From the NCBI RefSeq assembly GCF_963678635.1, contig NC_087069.1:47636276-47696275 (forward strand): 60,000 nt of DNA, read 5' to 3'. Both the position numbers and the translations under genes were made by a program. This DNA is from Symsagittifera roscoffensis. Lineage: Eukaryota > Xenacoelomorpha > Acoela > Convolutidae. The notes beneath the pieces were generated by a model. The model made no database searches, was not told where the DNA came from, and worked only from the letters and a program-made list of their open reading frames with translations. Of the stretch, positions 32,485 through 44,344 are shown in pieces (position 1 is the first letter of the stretch; each line of letters starts with the position of its first letter).

Positions 32485-33890
32485 GCGAGAAAAATCCATG
32501 AGCCATAAAACATCTACTCGGAGACAAGCAGAAAAGTATCCACGGATTCAACGGTACTCCCGGACTTCTTGACCATTACTTCGATAATCTTACATATTAA
32601 GAAACTTTCTCTGTAAAAAATATGCTTACAATTTGACAACAAAAATTTAGGGCTGCTGTTTTATCTACTTTTAATACAGTGTAAAACAAACTTCGATTGT
32701 TGTACTCGATTTTCTATCTGTGAGATGTCGAAAAATTTATTTTATGGGCAAAACTTTTAAACGTTCTAAAAAATGCTCCTCGATTATCCAAAAAAATATG
32801 CATAAGGGTGAATAACGAAAAGGCAAAAAAACATCTCTGCTCTGGTCTACTCGGAGGCAAGCAGAAAAGTATCCAGAGATTCAACAGTACTTTGGAATTC
32901 TTGACCATAGTTTCGATAATCCTTTCCGTTGTTTTGATAATATTTTTTTAACTGTGAGATGTCGAAAACTGTATTTTAAGGACAAAACTTTTAAACGTTC
33001 GAAAAATGTGCTCTTTCTATCGGAAAACTTAGATTATCCAAAAGTATGCTTGAGGTTGAATAACTAACAGGCCATAAAACATCTCTGTTCTGGACTGCTC
33101 GGAGGCAAGCAGAAAAATATCCAGAGATTCAACAGTACTTTGGAATTCTTGACCATAGTTTCGATAATCTTTTCCGTTGTTTTGATAATATTTTTATAAC
33201 TGTGAGATGTCGAAAACTGTATTTTAAGGACAAATCTTTTAAACGTTCGAAAAATGTGCTCTTTCTATCGGAAAGCTTAGATTATCCAAAAGTATGCTTG
33301 AGGTTGAATAACTAACAGGCCATAAAACATCTCTGTTCTGGACTGCTCGGAGGCAAGCAGAAAATTATTCCAGGATTCGACAATACTCCAGGACCATTAT
33401 TTCGATAATATTACATATTTTTAATTTTTCTCTTGAAAGAATGATATGTTTACAATTCGATAAAGAAATTCAAAGCTTTTGTTTCATCTAGATTTTACAT
33501 GGAGTCCATGCAAAATTCGATTGAGGGACTCCCTTTTATAACTGAGAGCTGTCAAAACCTTATTTTTTTGATAAAAGTTAAATGAGTTTTGAAAATGTGT
33601 TCTTCTGTCCGAAAAACTAAACTATCCAAAACATGCTTACGGGAGAAAAAACAAAAAGGCTAAAATCTACGCTACTCGGAGTCAAGCAGAACATAAGCAC
33701 TGATTCAATGTTAATTCCGGACTTTTTGACCATTATTTTGATAATTTTACATATTTTGATAATTTCTCTTTTTAATTAATGATATGTTTAAAAATCGATA
33801 AAGAAATCCAAAGCTGTTGCTTCATCTAGTTTGTACATGAAGCACAAGCAAAGTTAGTTTGATGAACTAAATTTAAAAACTGTGAGCTCC
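32485..33890. repeat. Complex satellite, five units of ~248 or ~330 bp
   Basis: The landmark cggaggcaagcagaaaa (or a near variant) occurs at 32,519, 32,852, 33,100, 33,348 and 33,677, giving spacings of 333, 248, 248 and 329. The two central 248-base units are nearly identical. The outer, longer units carry an extra ~85 bases (tatgcttacaatttgacaac / tatgtttacaattcgataaa plus a cttttgtttcatctagattt-like block). Each unit also has gtgagatgtcgaaaactgta, acttttaaacgttcgaaaaa and attatccaaaagtatgctt. No coding. Confidence 0.9.
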
Positions 33891-33969
33891 AAAAACCTTT
33901 CTTTATGGATCAAAATTTCAAATTTTAAAGATATGTTCTTTGCAAAGAAAGATAGCACAGGAAATAATT

Positions 33970-34250
33970 TTTTTCCGGCTGACGCTAGATGATCTCGTTG
34001 GCTACGAGAATATGTCCCATTATTTCCGAAGCATGTGAAGTGGAACACCCAATCTGTCGATTTTCTCAAAACAGGTGGTCTCGTATGGGTGATTGTGCGC
34101 GACAGCCCGCGAGAATGTTTCCTAAGCCTAACTACGGCGCAAAGCGGATGCGCACCTTCCGTAAGACAGCTACGCGCGAACTTACCCGACCGCCCCTGTT
34201 CTTCCGTCTTCGGGGGGCGAAGGATGTTCACGCTCTAGCATGAAAGTATA
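33970..34250 (+). pseudogene. C-terminal end of BEL/Pao integrase (frameshifted)
   Basis: This GC-richer stretch reads in frame as REYVP-like text, then KWNTQSVDFLKTGGLVWVIV followed by RDSPRE. That is the C-terminal domain of BEL/Pao integrase, where family members have a V-G-D-L-V-W-hydrophobic motif followed by NPRG. After a frameshift it continues RTFRKTATRELTRPPLFFRL, the P-V-x-K-L-x-P terminus. It ends at a TGA/TAG cluster near 34,240 and LTR-like sequence follows. Upstream, the 32.5-33.9 kb satellite replaces the rest of pol, so only the 3' end of an element survives. Confidence 0.75.
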
Positions 34251-34353
34251 ATGCTCTTAACGAAAAAAAAAGAAATAATGGCCAGGCGATCTAGGAGAAA
34301 ACTTAGGCGAACTAATTGACCGGTTCGGCGTAGTTTCGAGTCCCCACTTACCC

Positions 34354-34720
34354 ATGTTATAACATACTAAAATAGGGAATGACGCCCTATTTAAACCTTC
34401 TTTTCTCTCAAACAAGGTACAGAATTGATTAAGCCTGACCCCCAAAAAAGAAAAAAAAATGTCTCAAGGGCAAACATAAGAGTTTTTAGAGCTTGCTTTG
34501 AGTGTTAAGCCATAAGTTTTTGTTGCTACGAAAAAGTTAAAGTTTTCAAACCTACCGATTGTCAAATTTGTTTGTTGAGAAGTTTTAATCGTTAATTTAA
34601 CTGTTTGATTAGAAAATTTTATGGTTTTTACAGAGGTTGAGATTAGAGCGAGCCCATTTTTTGCGCCCCATAAGAGACTCGAAAGTCGAAAAGGAAGGCG
34701 ACTACAAATTCGCAGCAGAA
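34354..34720 (+). repeat. LTR-like 3' region of a BEL/Pao element, copy 1
   Basis: This is homologous to 45,828-46,070: ttaacttttctctctaacac/ttctctcaaacaaggtac, attaagcctgacc, a ttgtctcacggacaaat-like block, gtgttaagcc-aaagtttttgttgc, taccgattgtc, gagattggagc. Both copies follow plus-strand BEL/Pao pol remnants. A TGTTATAACAT at 34,354 and a TATTTAAAC box at about 34,388 would suit an LTR start and promoter, but the 3' boundary is not clear. Confidence 0.55.
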
Positions 34721-34737
34721 ATTTCACATCAGAACTG

Positions 34738-34985
34738 GAAGTGCTACAAGGGCAGGCCGAATTCGTCAGAAAGATCAATATGCCTAATCGTGCGGTTGGC
34801 CGGAACTCGTTAGAGAGTGCGAATTGGTTGAAAATTGTCAGACTGTCCAATTGGTCGAACACCGTCAAATTGTGCGAATCGGCCAAAAGTTTTCAATCGA
34901 TCCACAGGCCAAAAAACGTCGGATTGTGCGGTCTAATCGTCAGTGCGACTGTTGGTAGACTGTCCGGTCGGCTGAAACTTTGATG
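34738..34985. repeat. Degenerate short repeat of GTC(A/G)GACTGTCC / ATTGGTCGAAC units
   Basis: Units like attg(g/t)tcgaacaccgtc, aattgtgcgaatcggcc and cagactgtcc recur about ten times. Open frames exist on both strands (34,621-34,983 plus, 34,464-34,886 minus), but their sequences follow the repeat. It may be the leader of the BEL/Pao element. Confidence 0.4.
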
Positions 34986-34989
34986 TCAG

Positions 34990-37835
34990 TCAAAGTTTGA
35001 CTTAAATGCTTTTCCAGGTACCTCAATTTTAATTTTTTCGGCGACTTGGAGCTGAGATTTTCCTCGACACTTGAAATTTTTTTTTCGGTGATCACCCAAT
35101 CTTCAAAAATTGTGGAGCTAAATTTTGAAAACTTGATGCTCTAAATTGATAAGGATATTCGATATTGTTTCGATACCAAAAAATTTAGACTGGTTTGGTT
35201 GAAGCAAAGTAGTACTTTTTTGAAACTCAAACTTTTCGGATCAAATTACCTAAACTGAAATGCGTGCAATTGGTACAAATCCAATTTGTGCTAGATTTTT
35301 TTCGATTCCAAAAAATTTGGATAGAAAACAATCATAGATTGAAATATCTTGTGATCGGAACATAGACAACAGGTAGACTAATTATTGTACCAGAGTGCGC
35401 TCGAACACGTTCTCCGAAGTAATCAAAATCTTTGCGAAAACTTTTTTTGATTGCCAAAATTTCTGAGTAAAAAGCCCCAGAACTCAGCAGAACTCTGCTG
35501 TAGATGATATCAAACACAAGTTAAGTGGTTGGTTAGTGTAAAATCAGGCAAAGTAATTTAATTTTTTTCAATCTCAGTTTTTTTTGCGTGTGGTGATGAA
35601 ACTCAATCAACCTACTTCACTTCTCAATCCCATTGGTAAGATGGTGCTCAAGATGTTGTCCTGGAGCTAATTCAATACATAATGCTCTTCGCATACTTCC
35701 CACATCGTCACAAAAGATGGGTGAAGGAGACTTGATTCATGAAACCCGGTTTAAGTTTGAAATTCAACGCAGAGGACTCGCAGAACCTTATTCAGTTCAG
35801 TCTGCATCATTTCTATCGTCATGAACCGACCTTGTCATTTGGCACGACCCAATTTTTAAATCCCTAAGTAAGCATAGCATTAACATTAACCATAGACTAA
35901 GTTTTGAGCAATTTACAAATTTGTTTTCAAGGTACAAGTAGAACTATCTCCATTAACCGCGAAAGTAGAGTCCTACTTCTTTCACAAATATCAATTTACA
36001 CCAAATGTCTTTAGAAGTTTAATATGACAAAGAAATTTTTTTTTAATCTGTTGATCATTAAATATTGTACTGCTTACATCTTTCCTAGAATATCAGACTT
36101 GTGTTGAAGTAAACAACAAATTTGTCGAAAACTTCTTTTTGGAATCATTGCTAAAACTAATCCCAATCTGCGTACTTCTTCAAGTTTCAATCGAACTTTT
36201 TGCTCCGAGTATTCGAAAGTAAACATTTTTTCCAAGTATATTTACCAATTCCCGGATATTCTCAACTGGGCTTCCGCAAATTGTAATTTACGATTTTTGA
36301 ATGAGAAAGTAATTGAAGAAATGTTTACTTACAAATACAAAATGCATTTACAAAATTTTAGTTATATTAATAGTCAACACGTCATATATGTTTTTATTGC
36401 ATCTGCTTACATTCAAATCAAATTAACATGCTGCGATTTTCCGTTGAATTTGATGAAAGTCAAAGCAATAACATCATGAAAATTATTCAAGTTTTTCGGG
36501 TAAAATTCAAAAAACAAAAATTGTTGAAGAAATTGCGTAAAACCTGACAAACTATCAGTTTTTCGAAACTCCCGTTGAAACATGCGCTGCTAAAAAGAAA
36601 TTGTTGAACCGTTTTCTTCCCAGAGAATCAGCAAAGTAGTTTTTTTTGTCCAATCGAACAATCATGATCCAGAGTTCTCCTCTATCGTTGCGTGGAGCTG
36701 AGGTGAGTTCATTCTTGCAAAAAAAAATTTTGTTTGTTGAGGAACTTCATCAAAGTTATAGGACTTCATATACCTAAACCTCAACTCAGAAATTGTTTCG
36801 ATATATTGCAGAAATGACAGGTTATCCATCTTTGCAATTGTTAGCTGAATTTCATGTAAAAATAAGGAAATTGATCGTATGATAGTGCACTTTTGGATTA
36901 CAAAGTAAGATTGATGACTTACATGCGTTTAGGTACCGAATGAGCAAAGTCTCATACACAAGTTTTATGTATTGGACAAAGGTTATTAAACACTGTTTTA
37001 CAGTCTAGGTTGTATGAATTTCTCAGGTTTTCAATTAAACAGCATTGATCGTCTTTTTTTTCTGGAGAATTGTGTTAAAAAAAGATAGAACAGAGAAATA
37101 TCAATAAAAAATCCCAAAAACTTAGAAAGTTTTTTTTTTAAAAAAAACTTGAAAGCTCAAAAAAATCAAAAGTTTCAGCGATTGTTCCCATTCATAGTCT
37201 TCCTCCCAAAAATGTAGTAGATTGTTTACATCTGTTAGGTAAGGTTCTGGCTCCTCATTTGAACCATCCTCTGACTGTCCTTTATGCTCTGATATTTTTT
37301 CGTGAAATTTTTTAATCTGATATTTATTTAATCCAAAAAAAAATTACAATGCGTCTCAGTTTCAAAACTGCTTTCATCTAGATAAGTACCGAAGAATACT
37401 TCTTCTAATTAAAGTAACTGTTTTTAAAACTGGCACTTTATCAAAAATCTGCAAAGAAGACTTGATTAGTTGAAAAATGACTACTTTAATTTACTCATTT
37501 TATTTTGTCAAGAACATACTTGCGAGAGCGACTGGTTTCCGATCTATTTTTTCGAGAATTGCTTCTACTAGTTCGGATTTTTTCCAACTATTTTTGTTCC
37601 AACATCTCTTGCAAAGATTTTGAGTTTTTTGTCCGCTATCGATTTCTCTAATCTCTGGTGCTGCATTTTCAAATGAATTTGCTCCTAATGTTTTGGCAAA
37701 TGAGAGTTTTCATTTATTAAGAAAGGAGCTTGCAGTTCTTTCAAAAATTTGTACAGGAGCATCTAGTTCTTTTCCACGCTGTCTTGCATGTCCATAAAAA
37801 AATGGAAAAGTTCTCTGAAAGTTTAACAAACATTC
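34990..37835. other. AT-rich sequence, nothing recognised
   Basis: A GC-balanced patch at 35,620-35,830 has an open frame (35,633-35,824) with unremarkable composition. No motif was recognised. No repeats or RNA genes were seen. Confidence 0.5.
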
Positions 37836-37839
37836 CGTT

Positions 37840-38620
37840 TGAAATATAAGTTGACAATGGTTATCCAAAACCTTACCGAACAAGAGAACAAATCGTGTAC
37901 GGATACCAAAGGAATTTTTTCTTCTATAGTCTCCCTTAGTTCTTTTTATGCTTTGAAAAGACTTTTCGATAAATTTTTAAAACTCACCTTTGTAATGAAC
38001 TGGTATTTCATGTACTGTCCTGTAGATAGTTTTTTGTCTCCTTTTTTTTACTTTCGAAATGAAAAGAATACAGCGAAGTAAATAAGTTTTTTGTAACACC
38101 CGTTAGGTTATATTCTAAAAAATCATTATATACCATAAGGGAATGTATTCTTATAATGTCGTAGGAACACTGAGGGTAATGTGGTCTTTGTCCACTCATC
38201 ATAACCCCTGTCTGATTTTGTTCTAAATCACAATCAAAAAGATTACTCAAATCAGCACTTTGAATGATATATACTGATTGATCCTCAGGTAAATGAATGG
38301 CTAATTCTTATGTAATCTTATCCACTAAAACAAAAACTCCGGTTTTTCATACTTTTGCGCACTTAGACGTTTTTTAACTTTGCCATTCATGGAAAGAACT
38401 GTATCAACAATAGTTGGATACAAACCAGGGTCAATATGCATCGGTTCAACTTTTTCTTTTTTCCTGAAAACTATATCTTCCATCTATGAAAATAGATTTC
38501 CTTCAGCAAAGTGATGGTACAAGAAAAGCTACGTTATATCTGAACTAGCAACCGCCCATTCTTTCGTGAGATGTTTGTGTTCCGGTAGAAAGTGTGAGAG
38601 GGCCTAAGACTATAATTCGG
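37840..38620 (-). pseudogene. Polinton/Maverick-associated capsid-type protein (fragmented)
   Basis: The minus strand shows a run of segments in the order known for a conserved protein of invertebrate Polinton-type elements, probably a minor capsid protein. The first is a KEWAVASSDI segment near 38,560. Next is VEPMHIDPGLYPTIVDTV at about 38,390-38,455, followed by a stop. Then comes CSYDIIRIHSLMVYNDFLEY in the frame 38,008-38,250. Then STGQYMKYQFITK near 38,000-38,035, and EKIPLVSV near 37,890. Frames shift and stop codons separate the blocks, so it is a relic. The assignment to minor capsid rather than another virion protein is less sure than the assignment to this element group. Confidence 0.6.
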
Positions 38621-41600
38621 ATAACAAAAGAGAAGCATTAGAAACTAGCTCATTAGTGAAAGAATACATGACTGGCCATCGATGAAAAACTAAATTAAGA
38701 TAAAAAAGATTAACCTTTAATCTGAGCTTTTCCTCAGCTCTTTTTCATAAAAATAGCCAAGACCTTCTCCTCTTTTTTGAGAATTTTGATGATAAATTTT
38801 GCCGGTTTCTCTGTTGATTTTGATGATATTTCAATTACTTCATCGGTAAACTGCGGTTTCTATCTTTTTCGGCACGGAATTTTGTTTTTCGAAATTTTCA
38901 CTCCATTCCCAATTTTCAAATTTGAAATTGATTTGATTGGTTTGTTACACAAATGACAAAAAGTCAAAACTTTTCACATCTCTGGGAGATTTTCCAGACA
39001 ACCATCTCTTGCGATAGTTCATAGGATTTCTAATGAAATTTGGGAACAAAATTTTTCACAAGAATCTTCAATATAGCGATATATAGAGTTTTAAAAACTG
39101 AATTTCTCTCTGCAAATGCTTCTCCAGGAGTGTTCCTTCAAGAAATTTTTTTTGAAATTTTTCAAGGTGTTTTTGGCATACTTTGTTTTCATTGCTTGAT
39201 TTCTGGTTTTTTTTTTCAAAAAAAGTGTACAGCAATAAAAAAATACTTTGTTTTAGTGTTTCGAGTTGCTAATTTATCTACGAAAGACAAGTTCATTCAC
39301 CAGATTTCAAAGATATATTTGCAACAAGCTTAAAATTTCTCGAAATTGATGGACATCGGTGGACTAAATTTTCCATAAGATGTCATGGCTTGTAAATTAT
39401 ACTACATTTTTTTTGAAAAAGGGCTCTCCTCACTCATGTTTTGCGCAGAAATGTACGCATCTCAACCTCTAGGTTACAATCTGTTTAGTCTTACCTTTTG
39501 GGATTTTGGTTGAGATCCAGTTTCCTTTTTTTGATATGGCATTCTTGTTAATAATAATTTGAGGTGGAATTTGAGTTGCTTCCAGAAAGGCACAATAACT
39601 ATCTGGAAAGACGTTTTTTTTCTGTTCAAGTTCACACAAAAATAAATTTGTTTTGTATCTCGATTATCCAAAACAATTTTTCTGGCTTAGTTTAGTTCTT
39701 GAAAAATCGAAACTTACAAAATCTACAAAAATGTTTACTGTCACTCGTTTTCAACCTTGCGTTTACAGCACTGTAAATATTATCAGAGTCATTTGGTACA
39801 TTAACTTCATGTTCTTGCTTTTATTCCAACTTTTCTTTTCTTTGAAGTGTACTTTTGGTTGATAATTTGAGTACGGAAAAAAAACCAAGTGTTCTATACT
39901 ATGTCATTCATTTCATGACGAGTGGTGTGACAATAGATACCAGATGTAAACCTTTAGTTGATTATAAAATGTTTCTTCTTCTCTGTTTCTTAATTCTGAA
40001 TTTTTTATTCGATTTCTTACGTTTTGTTTCCAAAGGTTTTGAAGCTCTCATTTTATTATAATTACCAAACACACGCTCAGAAACTGACTGAAATTTTTTG
40101 GGCAAATGGTAAAGAATTGTTTTCGAAGCCTAAAAAATTTTTTTTGAAATATTGGGAGAATAGAGACCTAATGTGTTTTCATCATCCAAAAATTTTGTCT
40201 CTGTTCCAGCTAGGAAATAAAACTTCGTTCAAAATGAACCACTATTAGAGCAAATCCTACGCGAAACACCCAGTTTTTTTTGGCTAATGATGTTGCATTA
40301 TGATACAACTCTTTCAATTGAGAACCTAGATCTAGTTGTTTACTTTTATTGATTTATGAAACATCCCTCGGTGACTTGAACAGGCTATGTGTGTATTTTG
40401 TAGCTCGATGTCTCTTCCCAAAATGCTTCGAATCATTAAATGGTGTTTGTTGTAGACTTTATTCAGACTCCTTGTCTTCCAGCAGTGACAAATTTTTAAA
40501 ATTCTTTGGAGATTTATAACTTTTCACAAAAATCATCAAGAAAAGGAGTTGCTTAGTTCTAGTTAAAATCTACTCCTCGGATAAATTCAAGGTTCCTTCT
40601 TTGCATTTGAAAATAACAGTTGGTAATTTTGATAGAGGCAGAAAAATTTTTCAAATGCTGGTTTGAAGTACCAATTTTCAACCAACCAAAAACAAGATGA
40701 GAAAATTCTGATCCACTCGGACAAATAGGGGAAAAAAAACGTTCTTTAGAAGATATTATTTTTTTCAAAGCTTTGAAAAAGACCTTGCTTGATAAGACTT
40801 CATAAGAAAATATAACCGACCTTAGTTAATAAGGTAGCTACCCAAACTGTCGTTTCTTCATATGTTGTGGGTAACAATATTCGAAAGATTGCACATACTA
40901 GCACCAAAACTATAACAAAACATTGTCACAGAAAAACTAAAATTGACCTATTTTTTGTACGTCCAAACAGTTTCCATGACTTTCTTTCTTGCTTTTATTC
41001 ATCAAAAACAAAAGTTTTGAAATTTACGGGCTTGTTATTCTGGTTGAATATCTTAAGTCTAGAGAGAGAAGTTGACTATGAGTTTAAATTATCGCATGCA
41101 ATTTTTTTTCTTTCTGCGGAGTGAAGATTTTTTGCATGACAAAACAGGTTATTTGCTACATCTCCAATCATATTCTTCATTTTTGAATACCAGACTGATA
41201 TTTTGGGCAAGCACAGTCATCCAAATTAATAATTTTTGTTTTCAAAATATCTGACAGAAATGTCTATTTTTCTAGAACATTTTGGAAAAAAATTGTAATT
41301 TTGAGGCTACTAGATTCTTCAATGTTTTTTCAAGTTCAGTATAAGTTTTTTACTGCTGCACATTTGATTCCATGAAAATGCTTTGTACACCAATTAAATT
41401 GGGATGTTGTTTTGAGTTTTTGGTGAGGAAGAAAGGAAAAACCAACAAAGAATTGAAAGTCCATCCTTGAAAATTCCTTACACTTTCACTATTTCGTTTT
41501 CAATAAAATCAATAATCCAAACAGCCTAGCTCCTTATATTAGCTTTTTTTCGACATTTAAAAAGAAAAGTAATCCAATCACCTGACCAAAAAAACATGAT

Positions 41601-42370
41601 CCAGTCAAGTGACCAAACAAAACATGACTTGTGTAGACTAGGTGCAATATAAGAAAAACCAGGTCCTTTTTCAACTAATTTTTTTCAGATACAGCAGAGT
41701 CATGTAGAAATGCATATTGTCTAAAAGTTTTGAAGTTTACAAGAAAATGATCCACACAGGAATTTTTGGTGAATTTTTTTCAAGTTTATGTCCGGGTCTA
41801 ACAGAACAGACCAACACACCAACACAGGAACAAAAAAGAAATTTTTACTTTTTGCATTTAATAAAACATCTTGCTTTATAAACTCAAAAAGTCTAAGAAT
41901 TTTATTGGTTTTCTGTATGTTCATTTTTTACTGTGAATTCGTCAATAAGGATACAATTTTTTTGAATGCCTCTTTGTAAACTAGTAATTAGGAAAGTATT
42001 TCGAGCAATTTATCATGCTTGTTTTTAGATGATTTTTTCTTTTGACTTTTTCCCTAAAAGATTCCATAGGATCAATTGTTTTGGTATCAGATCAGTATCC
42101 TATGTAATTTTATCTTCTACCATAATGCAGAGTCCACTCAAAATTGATTATTTGTAAATCTACGTCCAAATTCTTCGAGTTTGGTAATTTTTTTGATTCA
42201 TTAACAGAAGGCGGAATTTTTTGGGACTTTTGCTGTTGAACAATTAGGAAAAAACTATAAAAAAAAACCCAATTTATTGTACATTTCATTTCTCAACAAA
42301 GCAAAAATTCTCACAAAAAATGTGAGAGTTCTTTGAGTTTGGTCAAAGTATAGTTGACATAGGCAACTTG
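38621..42370. other. AT-rich sequence between Polinton-type fragments, no gene recognised
   Basis: Many short frames have low-complexity translations. Since a capsid-type fragment lies to the left and a polymerase fragment to the right, this may be the decayed interior of a Polinton-type element, but I found no readable integrase, ATPase, protease or major capsid block. Confidence 0.35.
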
Positions 42371-42372
42371 TT

Positions 42373-42800
42373 TCATTGCTTTGTTCTCTTTTGCAGTGGA
42401 GAGTCGAATCTGAATGTAGGGAGGCTTTTTAACATTGTACTTCTTAGTCGTGACACAAATTTTGTTCTAATACAAGTTGCTATGTCAAACATTTTGTTGC
42501 AGCTGGCAAGCTCCTGATCCATTTTTGACTCTCTGCCAACAGTGAATTCCAACATAGGAAAGAAATCAAAGTTTTCAGCATCGTGAATAACAGTAGGTCT
42601 AATTGCCGAAATTGCTTCTCCGTTTTCACCAAGGTAGACTTGATATCTGTTTACGAGTTGCCCCAACTCATCTTTCTTGAAAAGCTCGAAGCGGGGTTCC
42701 CCTCGTACAATTTTTGGTACCAAGCAGATCTCGCAATTCTTGTTGCATGTATTAAAAATTCACCATAATTGTCACTAGTGACTTCTGTTGACAACATTTT
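42373..42800 (-). CDS. Unrecognised coding-like relic with Cys cluster
   Basis: The minus strand from about 42,800 reads FALMFKMLSTEVTSDNYGEF in one frame, then shifts to one that is open to the stop at 42,373. That frame begins with a C-x3-C-x2-C cluster (CNKNCEICLVPKI) and continues RFELFKKDELGQLVNRYQVY, PTVIHDAENFDFFPMLEF, then SCNKMFDIATCIRTKF. Codon use and composition look protein-like, unlike neighbouring frames. It lies between the two Polinton-type fragments, but I cannot place it in any family. The overlapping plus frame 42,583-42,768 is less convincing. Confidence 0.4.
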
Positions 42801-43219
42801 GAACATAAGGGCAAAAAGATCAGATGAGGAGAAATGCGAGCAACAATTTTGATATCTAATCTTAATAATGATGATAACAAGCAAAGAACCGAGAAAAGAG
42901 AAATGGGAAATCTTCGAAAAGATTGTGTAGTGTAAAAAGGATAGTTCGATAGAAAAAGTGTAGTAGTGTAATTGTTGGGATCAGTTTAAAAACAATGTAG
43001 ACGTGAAAAATCTTAGAACTTATTTTCCCCTCGAATGACTTTTTTTTCCATTGCGCAACTGCAAAACATAAGAAATGAAACAAATGTTCGGCTTCGTGCA
43101 ATGCGATCCCTTTGCAATCCAAAGCAAAAATCTTTAACTTCCAAATTCCAATTTGTTTTCCTTGATAAAAGGAAATACATGAAGACAACTGCAGAAGAAA
43201 ACAATCTATTGAAACAAGG

Positions 43220-43645
43220 AACAACCGCAGCAAATTTCGATAACGAGCTTCAATTAAACCAACGGAACTCTTATAACACCATTTTGAACGTTTACTTGGA
43301 TCACGATTTACAGTGTACAAAAATTCGAAGGTTTGTTCAATAAACTCAGTGTAAAATATTCAATAATTTCGTTCAGTCTGTTGATGATGCTAGGCGAGCC
43401 AGTGATGAGAATACATTAGCTGGTTTGGTAACTGAAACATCGAAGTTGCTAGGAAGAAGTTACTACGGCATCCAGATAATGGACAGATCAAAAAACAATG
43501 ACAAAATATCTTGAAGACAAAAAGACCCATGAAGCTATCAATAACCATTTCTTCAAGAGACTGAATGATGTAGCTAAAGACTTGTTTGAAATGAAGCTCT
43601 CGAAAAATTGTGCCTCTGTAGTAAAACTTAAAATTGTTACAATAG
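43220..43645 (+). pseudogene. Protein-primed family-B DNA polymerase fragment (Polinton-type)
   Basis: Three overlapping frames give consecutive pieces of one protein. The first (ending 43,341) has YLDHDLQCTKIRRFVQ. The second (43,353-43,514) has DDARRASDENTLAGLV and KLLGRSYYGIQIMDRSK; the family usually has N-S-x-Y-G there, a conserved palm/fingers block. The third (from 43,498) has MTKYLEDKKTHEAINNHFFK and KRLNDVAKDLFEMKL. This order is characteristic of DNA polymerases from Polinton/Maverick elements and related adinto-like viruses, which copy the element DNA from a protein primer. Both junctions are frameshifts, and the exonuclease domain and the later catalytic block are missing, so it is dead. 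Confidence 0.75.
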
Positions 43646-43759
43646 TAAAAGTCAGAATAATAAGTTTGCCAGTAAAGGATCAAACAACAGCACATTAGAA
43701 GACTCCTGGAGATGGTCCGACGGCAGAGTATCGATAAGAATTGGACGACGCAATGAAAA

Positions 43760-44340
43760 ATTTCAGTTAATTTTTGAGTTTTTACGATAATTAACCATGC
43801 AGATGTTTCAACCTTATATGAAACCTAGAAAAGGACTGAGCTTTTTTTACCCTAAAAGGGAAGGTATTTATAATGAAAACAAACTAAACCTCTAATAGGT
43901 AAGAGATTATGAAGTAAAATTGAAATCGATGCCTAAAATCAGTACATTTTTTCTGTAACTAATCATTTTTCATTATTTCTTTTTAAACGTTGCGTTTGGG
44001 TTAACAATCTTTTGTTTTTTGATTCAGACTTCGCTTTGAATCTTAAACATTGCTGTATTGGCAAAAATTTTTCGAAACTTGTCACTTTACTATCTGAAAC
44101 TCTGGAAATTATAACATACATATCTTATTACATGGGAAATCCCCTGGCAAAAAAAGGCTGGTGAATGGATACTCTATAGCCTATCTAATAACATGGCAGT
44201 CACCTCCCCCCCCCCGCGCTGAGTTGCTCCAAGATATACTACTGTCAGTAAAGTTGAAAATTAACATTGGCATTGAACACCGTACGTCTTAGGTTTTAAC
44301 TGGGATGATAATGAAAAGGACACATCTTCTTAATTTGATT
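43760..44340. other. AT-rich sequence, nothing recognised
   Basis: Apart from a C-run at 44,204-44,215, nothing was identified. Confidence 0.5.
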
Positions 44341-44344
44341 CTTC

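Noticed and set aside
34300-34360. GTTTCGAGTCC-like tRNA T-arm
   Set aside because: No matching D-arm, anticodon arm or acceptor stem at the right distances. It lies in the BEL/Pao 3' region.
34464-34983. Long opposite frames on both strands
   Set aside because: The region is a degenerate short repeat after a BEL/Pao LTR-like block. Neither frame has a recognisable domain, and both are open because the repeat lacks stops.
43690-43770. A DSWRWSDGRVS-like reading resembling a C-type lectin WxWSDG motif
   Set aside because: It is a single short match with no cysteines or other lectin blocks, next to a polymerase relic; chance is more likely.
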